DNA of 64,000 nucleotides, taken from Geomonas subterranea. Lineage in GTDB: Bacteria; Desulfobacterota; Desulfuromonadia; Geobacterales; Geobacteraceae. The position numbers and the translations under genes were made by a program. How positions within the stretch are numbered: the first letter of the stretch is position 1; each line of letters begins with the position of its first letter. The notes beneath the pieces are model-generated. The model did no database searches and was not told the origin of the DNA. It was given only the letters and a program-made list of their open reading frames with translations. The stretch is from contig NZ_CP077683.1 of assembly GCF_019063845.1 (NCBI RefSeq), positions 4,696,001 through 4,760,000 of the forward strand, written 5' to 3'. Below, in pieces: positions 19,782 to 40,018 of the stretch.

Positions 19782-19810
19782 TTGACAGTGAGACTCTTTT
19801 GCTTTAGAAC
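19782..19810 (+). promoter_or_regulatory. promoter P2 of the tRNA-tuf cluster
   Basis: TTGACA at 19782-19787, a 17-base spacer and TAGAAC at 19805-19810, 61 bases before the first tRNA. Confidence 0.6.
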
Positions 19811-19870
19811 AGGGATTCGCTTCGCAACACAAGGCGGGAAGCGAAAAGGGTAGCGGATGGTAGCGAATCA

Positions 19871-19946
19871 GCTGGCGTAGCTCAACTGGTAGAGCAGCTG
19901 ACTTGTAATCAGCAGGTTGCGGGTTCGAGTCCCATCGTCAGCTCCA
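19871..19946 (+). tRNA. tRNA-Thr (anticodon TGT)
   Basis: 76 bases including an encoded CCA. The acceptor stem GCTGGCG pairs with CGTCAGC (one G-T pair), the anticodon loop is CTTGTAA, and the T-arm carries GGTTCGAGTCC. Confidence 0.97.
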
Positions 19947-19977
19947 GATTGAAAAGTAAATAGCCTCACTTCTGTCT

Positions 19978-20062
19978 GGAGGGATTCCCGAGCGGCCAAA
20001 GGGAACAGACTGTAAATCTGTCGTCATCGACTTCGGAGGTTCGAATCCTCCTCCCTCCACCA
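19978..20062 (+). tRNA. tRNA-Tyr (anticodon GTA)
   Basis: 85 bases, class II with a long variable arm (TCGTCATCGACTTCGG region). The acceptor stem GGAGGGA pairs with TCCCTCC; loop CTGTAAA; encoded CCA. Confidence 0.97.
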
Positions 20063-20172
20063 TACAAACTGCAGATGAGACGAGCATCTGCTCAAATCAG
20101 GAGACCTTAGGGTCGCTGGTACTGGTTGAGTGGAGAGCAAGTCGAGTCAAAAAACTTCAGAGCAGGGAATTG

Positions 20173-20249
20173 GCGGGAATAGCTCAGTTGGCTAGAGCAT
20201 CAGCCTTCCAAGCTGAGGGTCGCGGGTTCGAGTCCCGTTTCCCGCTCCA
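20173..20249 (+). tRNA. tRNA-Gly (anticodon TCC)
   Basis: 77 bases. The acceptor stem GCGGGAA pairs with TTCCCGC; anticodon loop CTTCCAA; T-arm GGGTTCGAGTCCC; encoded CCA. Confidence 0.97.
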
Positions 20250-20261
20250 AAAACAGAATAT

Positions 20262-20337
<76 letters not shown>

Positions 20338-20399
20338 TCCCCTTCTAGAAAAAAGCATTCACATAACAGCTGTAGTAGATACATCAGGGAGGATTCCTC

Positions 20400-21590
<1,191 letters not shown>

Positions 21591-21657
21591 GACTGACGGT
21601 TTCTTTGAGTTCCGGAAGGATCGGGACGCGAAAATAGTTTGAAAAGGACGAAAGAAA

Positions 21658-21810
21658 ATGCCTAGAGACATCATCACCCTTGGGTGCACCGAGTGCAAAC
21701 AGCGTAACTATACCACCACGAAGAACAAGAAGAATACGCCCCAGAAGCTGGAGTTCAACAAGTACTGCCGCTTCTGCCAGAAGCACACGCCGCACAAGGA
21801 AACCAAATAG
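21658..21810 (+). CDS. rpmG: 50S ribosomal protein L33 (zinc-binding form)
   Basis: A 50-residue L33. The four cysteines needed for the zinc-binding (C+) form are present at positions 10, 13, 37 and 40 ([10 protein letters not shown] and YCRFCQKH). The ATG is preceded by AAAGGACGAAAG. Its place between tuf and tRNA-Trp/secE is common in bacteria. Confidence 0.96.
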   Translation: MPRDIITLGCTECKQRNYTTTKNKKNTPQKLEFNKYCRFCQKHTPHKETK

Positions 21811-21818
21811 TTCGATTT

Positions 21819-21846
21819 GGGGTTCCCGGAACTGTCCGGGAACCCC
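21819..21846 (+). other. perfect 12-bp hairpin between rpmG and tRNA-Trp
   Basis: GGGGTTCCCGGA (21819-21830), loop ACTG, and the exact complement (21835-21846), starting 9 bases after rpmG and ending 6 bases before the tRNA. There is no T-run, so it is not a typical terminator; it could be an RNase processing or mRNA-end stabilising hairpin. Confidence 0.7.
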
Positions 21847-21852
21847 CGCCGC

Positions 21853-21929
21853 AGGCCAGTAGCTCTAACGGCTAGAGCACCGGTCTCCAAAACCGGGTGT
21901 TGGGGGTTCGAATCCCTCCTGGCCTGCCA
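21853..21929 (+). tRNA. tRNA-Trp (anticodon CCA)
   Basis: 77 bases. The acceptor stem AGGCCAG pairs with CTGGCCT; anticodon loop CTCCAAA; T-arm GGGTTCGAATCCC; encoded CCA. A run of nine T follows the 3' end at once. Confidence 0.97.
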
Positions 21930-21963
21930 TTTTTTTTTATCTTCACGAAGTGAGGAGTGACAA

Positions 21964-22149
21964 GTGCTCGCGAAAGCCAAGACTTTTTTTGAGGATGTAC
22001 AGGCGGAGCTCGCCAAGGTGACTTGGCCGACTCGCAAAGAGACCTTCTCTACTGCTCAGGTAGTTGTCGTCATCATCGTGATCATCTCACTTTACCTTGG
22101 CGTCTGCGACGTGGTCCTTACTAAGCTCATCAAGTCGATTATCCGCTAG
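21964..22149 (+). CDS. secE: preprotein translocase subunit SecE
   Basis: A 61-residue short SecE with a single membrane span (VVVVIIVIISLYLGVCDVVL) after the cytoplasmic helix with the conserved ELAKVTWPTRKET motif. It clamps SecY in the inner-membrane translocon. The start is GTG, with GAGGAG eight bases upstream. It is followed by nusG 12 bases later, the standard secE-nusG pair. Confidence 0.96.
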   Translation: MLAKAKTFFEDVQAELAKVTWPTRKETFSTAQVVVVIIVIISLYLGVCDVVLTKLIKSIIR

Positions 22150-22161
22150 AGGACTCATCAA

Positions 22162-22689
22162 ATGGCACACAAATGGTACGGCGTACATACCTACTCCGGC
22201 TTTGAGAACAAGGTGCGGCTCTCGCTTGCAGAGCGCATCAAGAATCTCGAGATGGAGGAGTTCTTCGGCGAGATCCTGATCCCGTGCGAAACCGTCGTCG
22301 AACTTAAGAAGGGGGAGAAGAAGACTTCTTCCAGGAAGTTCTTCCCCGGATACATCCTGGTGAACATGGAACTGAACGACGACACCTGGCACGTGGTCAA
22401 GGAGACCGCGAAAGTGACCGGGTTCGTCGGTGGCAATAATCCCTTCCCGATCCCGGACGACGAAGTCAACAAGATCACCAAGAGGATGGAAGAGGGTGCC
22501 GAAAAGCCCCGTCCCAAGGTCCTCTTCGAAGTGGGCGAGACGGTCAGGGTCATCGACGGTCCCTTCCTCAACTTCTCGGGTGTGGTCGAGGACGTCAAGC
22601 CGGACAAGGGGAAACTCAAGGTCATGGTAAGCATCTTCGGGCGCGCGACCCCGGTCGAGCTCGAATTCATGCAGGTAGAAAAGCAGTAG
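22162..22689 (+). CDS. nusG: transcription termination/antitermination factor NusG
   Basis: A 175-residue NusG, which links RNA polymerase with Rho or with ribosomes via S10. The NGN domain starts [19 protein letters not shown] and has the [12 protein letters not shown] motif. The KOW domain is at the C-terminus ([21 protein letters not shown], then [19 protein letters not shown]). The length is normal. It is second in the secE-nusG unit, 64 bases before rplK. Confidence 0.98.
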   Translation: MAHKWYGVHTYSGFENKVRLSLAERIKNLEMEEFFGEILIPCETVVELKKGEKKTSSRKFFPGYILVNMELNDDTWHVVKETAKVTGFVGGNNPFPIPDDEVNKITKRMEEGAEKPRPKVLFEVGETVRVIDGPFLNFSGVVEDVKPDKGKLKVMVSIFGRATPVELEFMQVEKQ

Positions 22690-22753
22690 GGACAACCTCC
22701 TGTTACCGATAGAAGCTTCAGGCAGTTCGAAGGAATGAAAAAGGAGTAGGAAA

Positions 22754-23176
22754 ATGGCGAAAAAGATCACCGGTTACATAAAGCTGCAGGTACCCGCAGG
22801 GAAGGCAAACCCGTCTCCTCCGATCGGTCCCGCACTCGGTCAGCACGGCGTCAACATCATGGAGTTCTGCAAGGCCTTCAACGCGAAGACCCAGGCGGAC
22901 GAAGGGACCATCACCCCGGTCGTGATCACTGTCTACGCCGACAGGTCCTTCACCTTCATCACCAAGACTCCGCCGGCTCCGGTTCTCATCAAGAAAGCTC
23001 TCGGTCTGCAGAGCGGTTCCGCTACCCCCAACAAGACCAAGGTTGGCAAGCTGACCAAGGAGCAGGTGCGCGAGATCGCAACGAAGAAGATGCCCGACCT
23101 CAATGCCGCGAGCCTTGAGGCTGCCATGAAGACCATCGAAGGTACCGCGCGCAGCATGGGCGTTGAAATAGCTTAA
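22754..23176 (+). CDS. rplK: 50S ribosomal protein L11
   Basis: A 140-residue L11 of the GTPase-associated centre. Marks: [37 protein letters not shown], and the C-terminal RNA-binding domain ending [21 protein letters not shown] lies before the ATG. It starts the rplKAJL-rpoBC run. Confidence 0.98.
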   Translation: MAKKITGYIKLQVPAGKANPSPPIGPALGQHGVNIMEFCKAFNAKTQADEGTITPVVITVYADRSFTFITKTPPAPVLIKKALGLQSGSATPNKTKVGKLTKEQVREIATKKMPDLNAASLEAAMKTIEGTARSMGVEIA

Positions 23177-23198
23177 GTTAAAGAGAGGGTTATCAGAA

Positions 23199-23900
23199 AT
23201 GTCTATGTCAAAGAAGCTTAAAGAGGCTCGCGCCAAGGTCGACAGGACCAAAACCTATCCCCTGACCGACGGCCTTGAGCTCGTCAAGGGCGCGGCTTAT
23301 GCGAAGTTCGACGAGACTGTCGACCTGGTGGTGAAGCTGGGCGTCGACCCGCGTCACGCCGACCAGATGGTCCGCGGCGCCGTCGTGCTCCCGAACGGCC
23401 TGGGCAAGGACGTGCGCGTCCTGGTCTTCGCCAAGGGCGAGAAGGAGAAGGAGGCCCGCGAGGCCGGTGCCGATTTCGTCGGTGCCGACGACCTGGTCGC
23501 CAAGATCCAGGAAGGGTGGTTCGAGTTCGACACCGCCATCGCCACACCGGACATGATGGGCGTGGTCGGTAAGATCGGTAAGCTCCTCGGGCCCCGCGGC
23601 CTGATGCCGAACCCGAAAGTCGGCACCGTGACCTTCGACCTGGCCCGCGCCATCAAGGAGTCCAAGTCCGGCAAGGTCGAGTTCCGTGTCGAGAAGGCCG
23701 GCATCGTGCACGCGCCGGTCGGCAAGGTCTCCTTCAGCGCCGAGACCCTGAGGCAGAACGTGGTCGCCCTGGTGGAAGCCCTCCAGAAGGCGAAGCCGGC
23801 TGCAGCAAAGGGCACCTACATGAAGAAGGTTGCCGTGTCCTCCACCATGGGCCCGGGCGTCACCATCGATCTCGCTGACATCAGCGCGATCTTGAAATAA
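23199..23900 (+). CDS. rplA: 50S ribosomal protein L1
   Basis: A 233-residue L1 of the mobile L1 stalk, and the likely translational repressor of the L11 operon as in E. coli. Marks: [32 protein letters not shown] and [14 protein letters not shown]. The ATG at 23199 has GAGAGGG upstream; an in-frame ATG two codons later is also possible. Confidence 0.98.
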   Translation: MSMSKKLKEARAKVDRTKTYPLTDGLELVKGAAYAKFDETVDLVVKLGVDPRHADQMVRGAVVLPNGLGKDVRVLVFAKGEKEKEAREAGADFVGADDLVAKIQEGWFEFDTAIATPDMMGVVGKIGKLLGPRGLMPNPKVGTVTFDLARAIKESKSGKVEFRVEKAGIVHAPVGKVSFSAETLRQNVVALVEALQKAKPAAAKGTYMKKVAVSSTMGPGVTIDLADISAILK

Positions 23901-23921
23901 AGAGCAGCAAAAAGCAGTAAA

Positions 23922-24043
23922 GCCAAAGTCAAAGACAGTGGGTGTGCCAGTAGCATCGTCGGCGCTTAAACGCCTCCGGGCGGCCAACCGAGACTTGCAG
24001 ATGTTGCGCGAAAATGCATGTTCCGCAACTTCCTGACTTTGGC
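23922..24043 (+). promoter_or_regulatory. ribosomal protein L10 leader
   Basis: A perfect 10-bp closing stem, GCCAAAGTCA (23922-23931) with TGACTTTGGC (24034-24043), encloses an inner stem GTTGCG (24003-24008) / CGCAAC (24024-24029) and other short helices. This matches the known autoregulatory leader to which the L10-L7/L12 complex binds; it sits in the rplA-rplJ gap. Confidence 0.85.
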
Positions 24044-24084
24044 GGGGTTCCGTACCCGTATACCAAAAGAAAGGAGGAAGGCGC

Positions 24085-24606
24085 TTGAATAAGGAAAACA
24101 AGCAAGAACTTGTTGCCGAAATGCACGACAAGCTCCTCAAGGCCCAGGCGGTATTTCTCGCGGATTTCCGCGGGATGAACGTCGGCCAGGCGACCGAGCT
24201 CAGAAACGAGCTCAGGAAAGCCAACGCGGAGTACAAGGTCGTCAAGAACACCCTGCTTGAGATCGCTTCCAAAGGGACCGACAAGGAAGGTCTGTCGCAG
24301 TACTACGCAGGCCCCACCGCCATCGCCCTTTGCTACGACGATCCCGTCGCGGCGGCCAAGGTGCTGTCCCGCTTCAACAAGGAAAACACCAACCCGTTTA
24401 CCTTGAAAGCTGGCGTGCTCACCGGCAAGACCATCAACGTGGCTGAGATCCAGGCTCTGGCAGACCTGCCGAGCCGCGAAGTGCTTATCGCCAAGATGCT
24501 GGGCAGCATGCAGGCACCGGCAAGCAACTTCGTACGCGTTCTCGCGGCTGTCCCGGGCGGTTTCGTACGCGCGCTGGAACAGATCAGGATCCAGAAGGCT
24601 GCCTAG
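24085..24606 (+). CDS. rplJ: 50S ribosomal protein L10
   Basis: A 173-residue L10, base of the L7/L12 stalk. Marks: [23 protein letters not shown] and [10 protein letters not shown]; the C-terminal helices ([23 protein letters not shown]) bind L12 dimers. The start is TTG, with a full AAGGAGG site seven to eight bases upstream; no ATG is available at that position. Autoregulated through the leader just upstream. Confidence 0.97.
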   Translation: MNKENKQELVAEMHDKLLKAQAVFLADFRGMNVGQATELRNELRKANAEYKVVKNTLLEIASKGTDKEGLSQYYAGPTAIALCYDDPVAAAKVLSRFNKENTNPFTLKAGVLTGKTINVAEIQALADLPSREVLIAKMLGSMQAPASNFVRVLAAVPGGFVRALEQIRIQKAA

Positions 24607-24666
24607 TCGTAGTCGCCGACAATTTTCGCTTTAAACATCTAACAATATTCTCTGGAGGAATAAGAA

Positions 24667-25047
24667 ATGGCTATCACCAAAGAAGAAGTAATCAGCTTCA
24701 TCGAAAACATGTCCGTCCTCGAACTTGCCGGCCTCGTGAAAGAGCTCGAAGAGAAGTTCGGCGTTTCCGCAGCAGCTCCGGTTGCTGTGGCTGCTGCTGG
24801 CCCGGCTGCTGGCCCGGCTGAAGCTGCTGAAGAGAAGACCGAGTTCGACGTCATCCTGAAGTCCGCTGGCGCCAACAAGATCGGCGTCATCAAGGTCGTC
24901 CGCGGCCTGACCTCCCTGGGCCTCAAAGAAGCCAAGGACCTGGTCGACGGCGCTCCGCAGCCGGTCAAGACTGGCATCTCCAAAGAAGAAGCTGCCGACG
25001 CACAGAAGCAGCTGGTCGAGGCAGGCGCAGAAGTGGAAGTTAAGTAA
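24667..25047 (+). CDS. rplL: 50S ribosomal protein L7/L12
   Basis: A 126-residue L7/L12. The N-terminal dimerisation domain ([20 protein letters not shown]) is joined by a flexible alanine/proline/glycine hinge, with a short [10 protein letters not shown] repeat, to the C-terminal factor-binding domain ([35 protein letters not shown]). A TGGAGG site precedes the ATG. Confidence 0.98.
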   Translation: MAITKEEVISFIENMSVLELAGLVKELEEKFGVSAAAPVAVAAAGPAAGPAEAAEEKTEFDVILKSAGANKIGVIKVVRGLTSLGLKEAKDLVDGAPQPVKTGISKEEAADAQKQLVEAGAEVEVK

Positions 25048-25072
25048 GCTGTTCTGCACCGATCTTTACCAA

Positions 25073-25112
25073 AGCCAAGGTCGCTTTTTGCGGCCTTGGC
25101 TGTTCTATTTTA
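25073..25112 (+). terminator. attenuator between rplL and rpoB
   Basis: AGCCAAGG (25073-25080) pairs perfectly with CCTTGGCT (25094-25101) and is followed by GTTCTATTTT. The T-run is broken, fitting a partial terminator that lowers rpoBC transcription relative to the ribosomal genes, as known in E. coli. Confidence 0.6.
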
Positions 25113-25209
25113 GTTTGAGGCCGCTTCACCCCGCAGCCACGTCCGACCAGAACAGCAGGAAATTCAAGGGGGTGGAGGTCTTCCAAGGCGTTCACCACAA
25201 GGAGAAGAT

Positions 25210-29325
<4,116 letters not shown>

Positions 29326-29338
29326 GACATTGTTTTTT

Positions 29339-29377
29339 CTGACCGGTCCGACTAGTCTGACTAGTCCGGCCGGTCAG
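29339..29377 (+). other. rpoB-rpoC spacer hairpin
   Basis: A 17-base arm (29339-29355), a 5-base loop TCTGA and a 17-base arm (29361-29377) with about 15 of 17 positions paired. The T-run lies before the stem, not after it, so it is not a terminator on either strand. It could be an RNase III or other processing site, or a small palindromic repeat. Confidence 0.7.
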
Positions 29378-29444
29378 AGTCCGACTGCCCGATGCGCCGC
29401 TTAACACCGATAACGTAACTCCTACCGCTAAGGAGGAAAATACT

Positions 29445-33590
<4,146 letters not shown>

Positions 33591-33598
33591 TCCAGTAT

Positions 33599-33652
33599 CC
33601 GGCCAGTGAGAGCGGGTTCCCCGCTTCACTGGCCGGCGTCTCACTTTTATCA
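33599..33652 (+). terminator. intrinsic terminator after rpoC
   Basis: CCGGCCAGTGAGAGCGG pairs with CCGCTTCACTGGCCGG with one bulged base, followed by a T-rich stretch (CTCACTTTTATC). It separates the rpoBC unit from the str operon. Confidence 0.75.
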
Positions 33653-33660
33653 AATAAAAC

Positions 33661-33689
33661 TTGACAAGCACGTACGTTATTGCTATTTT
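33661..33689 (+). promoter_or_regulatory. promoter of the rpsL (str) operon
   Basis: TTGACA at 33661-33666, a 17-base spacer and TATTTT at 33684-33689 with a TGC extended -10. It is just after the rpoC terminator and about 60 bases before rpsL. Confidence 0.75.
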
Positions 33690-33748
33690 CGTCGCTTCCG
33701 CGCGCGGGGTACGTCTGTGCGTGGAGAAGAAACGCGTGAGAGGAATGT

Positions 33749-34120
33749 ATGCCAACTATTAATCAGCTTATTCGTCACGGTCGGGAGTCAAAGGGTGAAA
33801 AATCCACTGCTCCGGCACTCAGGAGCTGCCCGCAGAAGAGGGGCGTTTGCACCAGGGTTTACACCACAACCCCGAAGAAACCGAACTCCGCGCTTCGTAA
33901 AGTCGCCAGGGTCAGGCTTACCAACGGCGTCGAGGTGACCTCCTACATTCCGGGTGTTGGTCACAACCTCCAGGAACACTCCGTCGTCCTGATCAGGGGC
34001 GGCAGGGTAAAGGACCTTCCGGGTGTTCGTTACCACATCGTCCGTGGCACGCTCGACTCTGTCGGCGTCAAGGGTCGCATGAAGAGCCGTTCCAAGTACG
34101 GTGCGAAGAGGCCCAAGTAA
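33749..34120 (+). CDS. rpsL: 30S ribosomal protein S12
   Basis: A 123-residue S12 of the decoding centre. Lysine 43 ([12 protein letters not shown]) and the lysine near 88 ([13 protein letters not shown]) are both present, the wild-type residues at positions linked to streptomycin resistance. The ATG has GAGAGGA upstream. It starts the rpsL-rpsG-fusA-tuf order of the str operon. Confidence 0.98.
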   Translation: MPTINQLIRHGRESKGEKSTAPALRSCPQKRGVCTRVYTTTPKKPNSALRKVARVRLTNGVEVTSYIPGVGHNLQEHSVVLIRGGRVKDLPGVRYHIVRGTLDSVGVKGRMKSRSKYGAKRPK

Positions 34121-34172
34121 CCGTACGGTGCAGAAAGACCCAAGTAACCGATTTTAAGTGAGAGGTTAAGAC

Positions 34173-34643
34173 ATGCCAAGAAGAAGAGAAGTAGCAAAGC
34201 GGGTGATCCTCCCGGATCCGAAATACGGTGACAGGGTGGTTGCCAAGCTGATCAATATAATCATGCTGGACGGCAAGAAGTCCACCGCCGAGAAGGCTCT
34301 CTACGGTGCCCTCGAGATCGCGGCCGGCAAGGCCGGCGACGAGCCGGTCAAGGTGCTCAAGAAGTGCCTGGACAACATCAAGCCGATGCTGGAAGTCAAA
34401 TCCCGCAGGGTCGGCGGCTCCACCTACCAGGTTCCGGTCGAAGTCCGTCCGGAGCGTCGCATGTCCCTGGCCATGCGCTGGCTGGTGAAGTACTCCAACG
34501 CCCGCAGCGAGAAGACCGTCACCGACAAGCTTGCGGGCGAGATCCTCGACGCCTACAACAACCGTGGTTCCGCGGTCAAGAAGCGTGAGGACACCCACAA
34601 GATGGCAGAGGCCAACCGCGCCTTCGCCCATTACCGCTGGTAG
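34173..34643 (+). CDS. rpsG: 30S ribosomal protein S7
   Basis: A 156-residue S7, primary binder of the 16S 3' major domain. Marks: [51 protein letters not shown] and the C-terminal [20 protein letters not shown]. Likely repressor of its own operon by family precedent; the 52-base rpsL-rpsG gap would hold the target. Confidence 0.98.
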   Translation: MPRRREVAKRVILPDPKYGDRVVAKLINIIMLDGKKSTAEKALYGALEIAAGKAGDEPVKVLKKCLDNIKPMLEVKSRRVGGSTYQVPVEVRPERRMSLAMRWLVKYSNARSEKTVTDKLAGEILDAYNNRGSAVKKREDTHKMAEANRAFAHYRW

Positions 34644-34693
34644 TCCGCGGCGGCACCCTTTAAGGCTTAGAAAGCAACTCGGAGGAACAGTAA

Positions 34694-36772
34694 GTGGCAC
34701 GTCAGGTTTCGTTGGAAATGACCCGTAATATCGGGATCATGGCTCACATAGATGCAGGGAAGACCACCACCACGGAGCGTATTCTCTATTACACCGGTGT
34801 TTCCCACAAGATCGGCGAGGTCCATGACGGCGCCGCTACTATGGACTGGATGGCTCAGGAGCAGGAGCGTGGTATCACCATCACCTCCGCCGCTACCACC
34901 TGTAACTGGAAAGACCACCGTATCAACATCATCGACACCCCGGGTCACGTCGACTTCACCATCGAGGTCGAGCGTTCCCTGCGTGTTCTCGACGGCGCAG
35001 TCGCCGTTTTCTGTTCGGTGGGTGGCGTCGAGCCGCAGTCCGAGACCGTATGGCGTCAGGCCGACAAGTACCGCGTTCCGCGTATCGCGTTCATCAACAA
35101 GATGGACCGTATCGGCGCAGACTTCTTCCGCGGCATCGCCATGATCAAGGACCGTCTCAAGGCCAACCCGGTTGCCCTGCAGATCCCGATCGGTTCCGAG
35201 GAGAACTACAAGGGTCTCGTCGACCTGATCGAGATGAAAGGGATGGTCTTCAACGATGAGACCATGGGCGCCGTGTACGATGTCGTCGACATCCCGGCCG
35301 ACCTCGTAGACCAGGCCAACGAGTACCGCGAGCTCCTGATCGAGGAAGTATCTTCCCACGACGACGCGCTGATGGAGAAATACCTGGGCGGCGAGGAGAT
35401 CTCCAACGCCGAGCTGAAAGCGGCCATCCGCCAGGCGACCCTCGACATCAAGATCTGCCCGGTCATCTGCGGCTCCGCCTTCAAGAACAAGGGCGTGCAG
35501 CACCTGCTCGACGCGGTGCTCGACTACATGCCGGCCCCGACCGACATCCCGGCTATCCAGGGCGTCGACGCCAACACCGAGGCACCGATCGAGCGTCATG
35601 CTTCCGATACCGAGCCGTTCTCGGCCCTGGGCTTCAAGATCATGACCGACCCGTTCGTGGGGCAGCTCTGCTTCTTCCGCGTCTACTCCGGCGTGATCCA
35701 GTCCGGCTCCTACGTGTACAACGCCACCAAGGGCAAGCGCGAGAGGATCGGCCGTATTCTCAAGATGCACGCCAACAAGCGTGAAGAGATCAAGGAAGTC
35801 TACGCCGGCGACATCGCCGCCGCGGTAGGCCTCAAATACACCACCACCGGCGACACCCTGTGCGACGAGGACCACGCGGTCATCCTCGAGTCCATCGAGT
35901 TCCCGGAGCCGGTTATCTCCATCGCCATCGAGCCGAAAACCAAGGCCGACCAGGAGAAGCTGGGCCTGTCCCTCGGCAAGCTCGCTTCCGAGGACCCCTC
36001 CTTCCGCGTCAAGACCGACGAGGAAACCGGCCAGACCATCATCTCCGGCATGGGCGAATTGCACCTCGAGATCATCGTGGACCGTCTCTTCCGCGAGTTC
36101 AAGGTCGAGGCGAACGTCGGCAAGCCGCAGGTTGCTTACCGCGAGACCATCACCAAGAAGGTCAAGGCCGAAGGGAAGTTCGTACGTCAGTCCGGCGGCC
36201 GCGGTCAGTTCGGTCACGTCTGGCTCGAGATCGAGCCGCAGGAGGCCGGCAAGGGCTACGAGTTCGTCGACGCCATCAAGGGCGGCGTCGTTCCCCGCGA
36301 GTACATCCCGGCGGTCGACAAGGGTATCAAAGAGTCGCTGGACAACGGCGTTATGGCCGGCTTCCCGGTGGTTGACGTCAAGGTCACCCTGGTCGACGGT
36401 TCCTACCACGAGGTCGACTCCTCGGAGATGGCATTCAAGATCGCAGGTTCCATGGGCTTCAAAGAGGGTTGCGCAAAGGCGTCCCCGATCATCCTGGAGC
36501 CGATCATGTCGGTTGAAGTCGTGGTTCCCGAAGAGTACATGGGCGACGTCATCGGCGACCTGAACTCCCGCCGTGGCCGCATCATGGGCATGGAAGGGCG
36601 CGCAGGCGCACAGGTCGTCACCGCGATGGTGCCGCTGGCCCAGATGTTCGGTTACTCCACCGACCTGCGCTCCGCCACCCAGGGTCGTGCGACCTACTCC
36701 ATGACCTTCGATCATTACGAGCCGGTACCGAAGTCGGTTGCCGAGGAAATAGTAGCGAAGGCCAAAGGCTAA
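34694..36772 (+). CDS. fusA: elongation factor G
   Basis: A 692-residue EF-G, the translocation GTPase. G-motifs: [28 protein letters not shown] and [10 protein letters not shown]. Later domains include [18 protein letters not shown] and the C-terminal [24 protein letters not shown] segment. The start is GTG with CGGAGGAA upstream. It sits between rpsG and tuf copy 2. Confidence 0.98.
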   Translation: MARQVSLEMTRNIGIMAHIDAGKTTTTERILYYTGVSHKIGEVHDGAATMDWMAQEQERGITITSAATTCNWKDHRINIIDTPGHVDFTIEVERSLRVLDGAVAVFCSVGGVEPQSETVWRQADKYRVPRIAFINKMDRIGADFFRGIAMIKDRLKANPVALQIPIGSEENYKGLVDLIEMKGMVFNDETMGAVYDVVDIPADLVDQANEYRELLIEEVSSHDDALMEKYLGGEEISNAELKAAIRQATLDIKICPVICGSAFKNKGVQHLLDAVLDYMPAPTDIPAIQGVDANTEAPIERHASDTEPFSALGFKIMTDPFVGQLCFFRVYSGVIQSGSYVYNATKGKRERIGRILKMHANKREEIKEVYAGDIAAAVGLKYTTTGDTLCDEDHAVILESIEFPEPVISIAIEPKTKADQEKLGLSLGKLASEDPSFRVKTDEETGQTIISGMGELHLEIIVDRLFREFKVEANVGKPQVAYRETITKKVKAEGKFVRQSGGRGQFGHVWLEIEPQEAGKGYEFVDAIKGGVVPREYIPAVDKGIKESLDNGVMAGFPVVDVKVTLVDGSYHEVDSSEMAFKIAGSMGFKEGCAKASPIILEPIMSVEVVVPEEYMGDVIGDLNSRRGRIMGMEGRAGAQVVTAMVPLAQMFGYSTDLRSATQGRATYSMTFDHYEPVPKSVAEEIVAKAKG

Positions 36773-36806
36773 ATAATTCAATTTCCCTACTGAGGAGGAT
36801 TCCGAA

Positions 36807-37997
<1,191 letters not shown>

Positions 37998-38023
37998 GAA
38001 TAGAAAAACTACGGTTTTCAGGT

Positions 38024-38070
38024 CCGGGTTTCCGGGCGGGCACGCGAGTGTCCCTCCCGGAAATCTCCGG
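38024..38070 (+). promoter_or_regulatory. hairpin leader before rpsJ
   Basis: The arm TTTCCGGG with flanking CCGG pairs with CCCGGAAA and CCGG (47 bases overall). It lies in the tuf-rpsJ gap with no T-run. Candidate S10-operon leader (an L4 or other target), or a read-through control point. Confidence 0.5.
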
Positions 38071-38107
38071 CTGTAAACTGAAAAACTTGTTTCATCACGA
38101 GGAAGAG

Positions 38108-38416
<309 letters not shown>

Positions 38417-38437
38417 TACAAGGATAGGAAGTCGACC

Positions 38438-39073
38438 ATGAATAAGGGATTGATTGGGAAAAAGCTGGGCATGACCCAGATATTTGCCGAGGACGGCCGG
38501 CGCATCGCCGTCACCGTCGTAGAGGCTGGGCCGTGCGTCGTCCTCCAGAAGAAGACCGTTGAGAAGGACGGCTACAGCGCCATCCAGGTCGGTTACGGTG
38601 CGAAGGAGGCCTCCAGGGCCAACGCGGCCCAGGTGGGTCACTGCAAGAGCGCCGGCGCCGGCGTGTTCACTCACTACCGCGAGCTGCGCATGGACAACAC
38701 CGAAGCCTACAACGTGGGCGACGTGATCGAGGCCGGCGTGTTCGCCGAGGGCGACCTGGTCGACGTGACCGGCACCTCCATCGGTAAGGGCTTTGCCGGC
38801 GTCATCAAGCGCTGGGGCTTCAAAGGCGGCCGGTCGAGCCACGGCTCCCGTTTCCACCGCGCCCCGGGCTCCATCGGCTGCTCCGCGACCCCGTCCAGGG
38901 TGTTCAAGAACAAGAAGATGCCGGGCCAGCTCGGTAACGAGAAGGTGACCGTGCAGCGCCTGAAGGTAGTGCGCGTGGACGCTGCTGACAATCTGATTCT
39001 GCTCGGTGGAGCGATCCCCGGTTCCGCTAACGGCGTGGTCCTGATCAAGGACTCCGTCAAGGCGACGAGATAA
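38438..39073 (+). CDS. rplC: 50S ribosomal protein L3
   Basis: A 211-residue L3, reaching the peptidyl transferase centre. Marks: [17 protein letters not shown], the loop with [20 protein letters not shown], and [15 protein letters not shown] (the glutamine methylated in E. coli lies in this part). Confidence 0.98.
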   Translation: MNKGLIGKKLGMTQIFAEDGRRIAVTVVEAGPCVVLQKKTVEKDGYSAIQVGYGAKEASRANAAQVGHCKSAGAGVFTHYRELRMDNTEAYNVGDVIEAGVFAEGDLVDVTGTSIGKGFAGVIKRWGFKGGRSSHGSRFHRAPGSIGCSATPSRVFKNKKMPGQLGNEKVTVQRLKVVRVDAADNLILLGGAIPGSANGVVLIKDSVKATR

Positions 39074-39091
39074 CGGGGGCTGGAGATAGAC

Positions 39092-39715
39092 ATGGCAAAG
39101 TTAGACGTATTTGACATCAAAAAAGCAAAGGTCGGTGAGATCGAAGTCTCCGACGCCGTCTTCAACGACGACGTGCGCGAGTACCTGATCCACGAGGCCG
39201 TCAAGATCCAGCTCGCTAACCGCAGGCAGGGCACCGTCGCCGTGAAGAACCGCTCTGCGGTTTCCGGCTCCGGCAAGAAGCCCTTCAAGCAGAAGGGTAC
39301 CGGTCAGGCCCGTCAGGGTTGCAGCCGCGCTCCCCAGTACCCGGGCGGCGGTGTTGCCTTCGGTCCGCAGCCGAAGACCTACAACCTCTCCATGAACAAG
39401 AAGGCGAGGAAGGCCGCTCTCAGAAGCGCACTCTCCATGCTCTATAAGAAAGAGGCGATCACTGTACTGAATAGCTTTGAGCTTCCTTCGATCAAGACAA
39501 AGGCATTTGTAGAGGTACTAAATGCTTTTAACCTTGACAAGACGCTCGTTATCACAGATACTGCGAATCTTGTTTTGGAGCTTTCCGCCCGCAATGTGAA
39601 AAACGTCAAAGTGCTGGGTCCCGAAGGTCTCAACATTTTCGACATCATGAAATACCAGAGCGTCGTCTTTACCGAGGCCGCCGTTCGTCGTGTTGAAGGA
39701 GCATTACAGTCATGA
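39092..39715 (+). CDS. rplD: 50S ribosomal protein L4
   Basis: A 207-residue L4. The tunnel loop ([20 protein letters not shown] then [13 protein letters not shown]) is normal. In E. coli L4 represses its own operon. The last third (about 39440-39640) is noticeably more AT-rich than the neighbouring genes and includes a TTGACA-17-GATACT sequence at 39534-39562. It overlaps rplW by four bases (ATGA). Confidence 0.97.
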   Translation: MAKLDVFDIKKAKVGEIEVSDAVFNDDVREYLIHEAVKIQLANRRQGTVAVKNRSAVSGSGKKPFKQKGTGQARQGCSRAPQYPGGGVAFGPQPKTYNLSMNKKARKAALRSALSMLYKKEAITVLNSFELPSIKTKAFVEVLNAFNLDKTLVITDTANLVLELSARNVKNVKVLGPEGLNIFDIMKYQSVVFTEAAVRRVEGALQS

Positions 39716-39996
39716 ACATCTATGACGTCATAAAGAAACCGCTCATCACTGAGAAGACCACGGTAGAGAAGGACGACAAGAACGTCATCGCTTTCGTGGT
39801 GAACGGCGCCGCCAACAAGATCGAGATCAAGGCCGCCGTCGAGCAGCTCTTCAACGCGCAGGTTGCAGCCGTTAACACCGTCAACGTGGCCGGCAAGACC
39901 AAGCGCACCGCGAGGGGCATCGGCAAGCGTTCTAACTGGAAGAAAGCGTACGTGACCCTGAAAGAGGGCTCCAACGTCGACTTCTTCGAAGCATAA
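39712..39996 (+). CDS. rplW: 50S ribosomal protein L23
   Basis: A 94-residue L23 at the tunnel exit, a docking point for SRP and trigger factor. Marks: [43 protein letters not shown] and [11 protein letters not shown]. The ATG overlaps the rplD stop. Confidence 0.97.
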   Translation: MNIYDVIKKPLITEKTTVEKDDKNVIAFVVNGAANKIEIKAAVEQLFNAQVAAVNTVNVAGKTKRTARGIGKRSNWKKAYVTLKEGSNVDFFEA

Positions 39997-40018
39997 AAAT
40001 TCTGTGGGGATTTAGATA

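Larger units (their letters stand above)
19349..19870. other. 522-base gap upstream of the tRNA-tuf cluster
   Basis: No convincing protein gene. Open frames here (for example 19501-19758) lack a binding site and family resemblance. It contains two promoters in tandem, listed separately. A 19-codon frame with an ATG at 19623 overlaps the first of them and is probably incidental. Confidence 0.6.
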
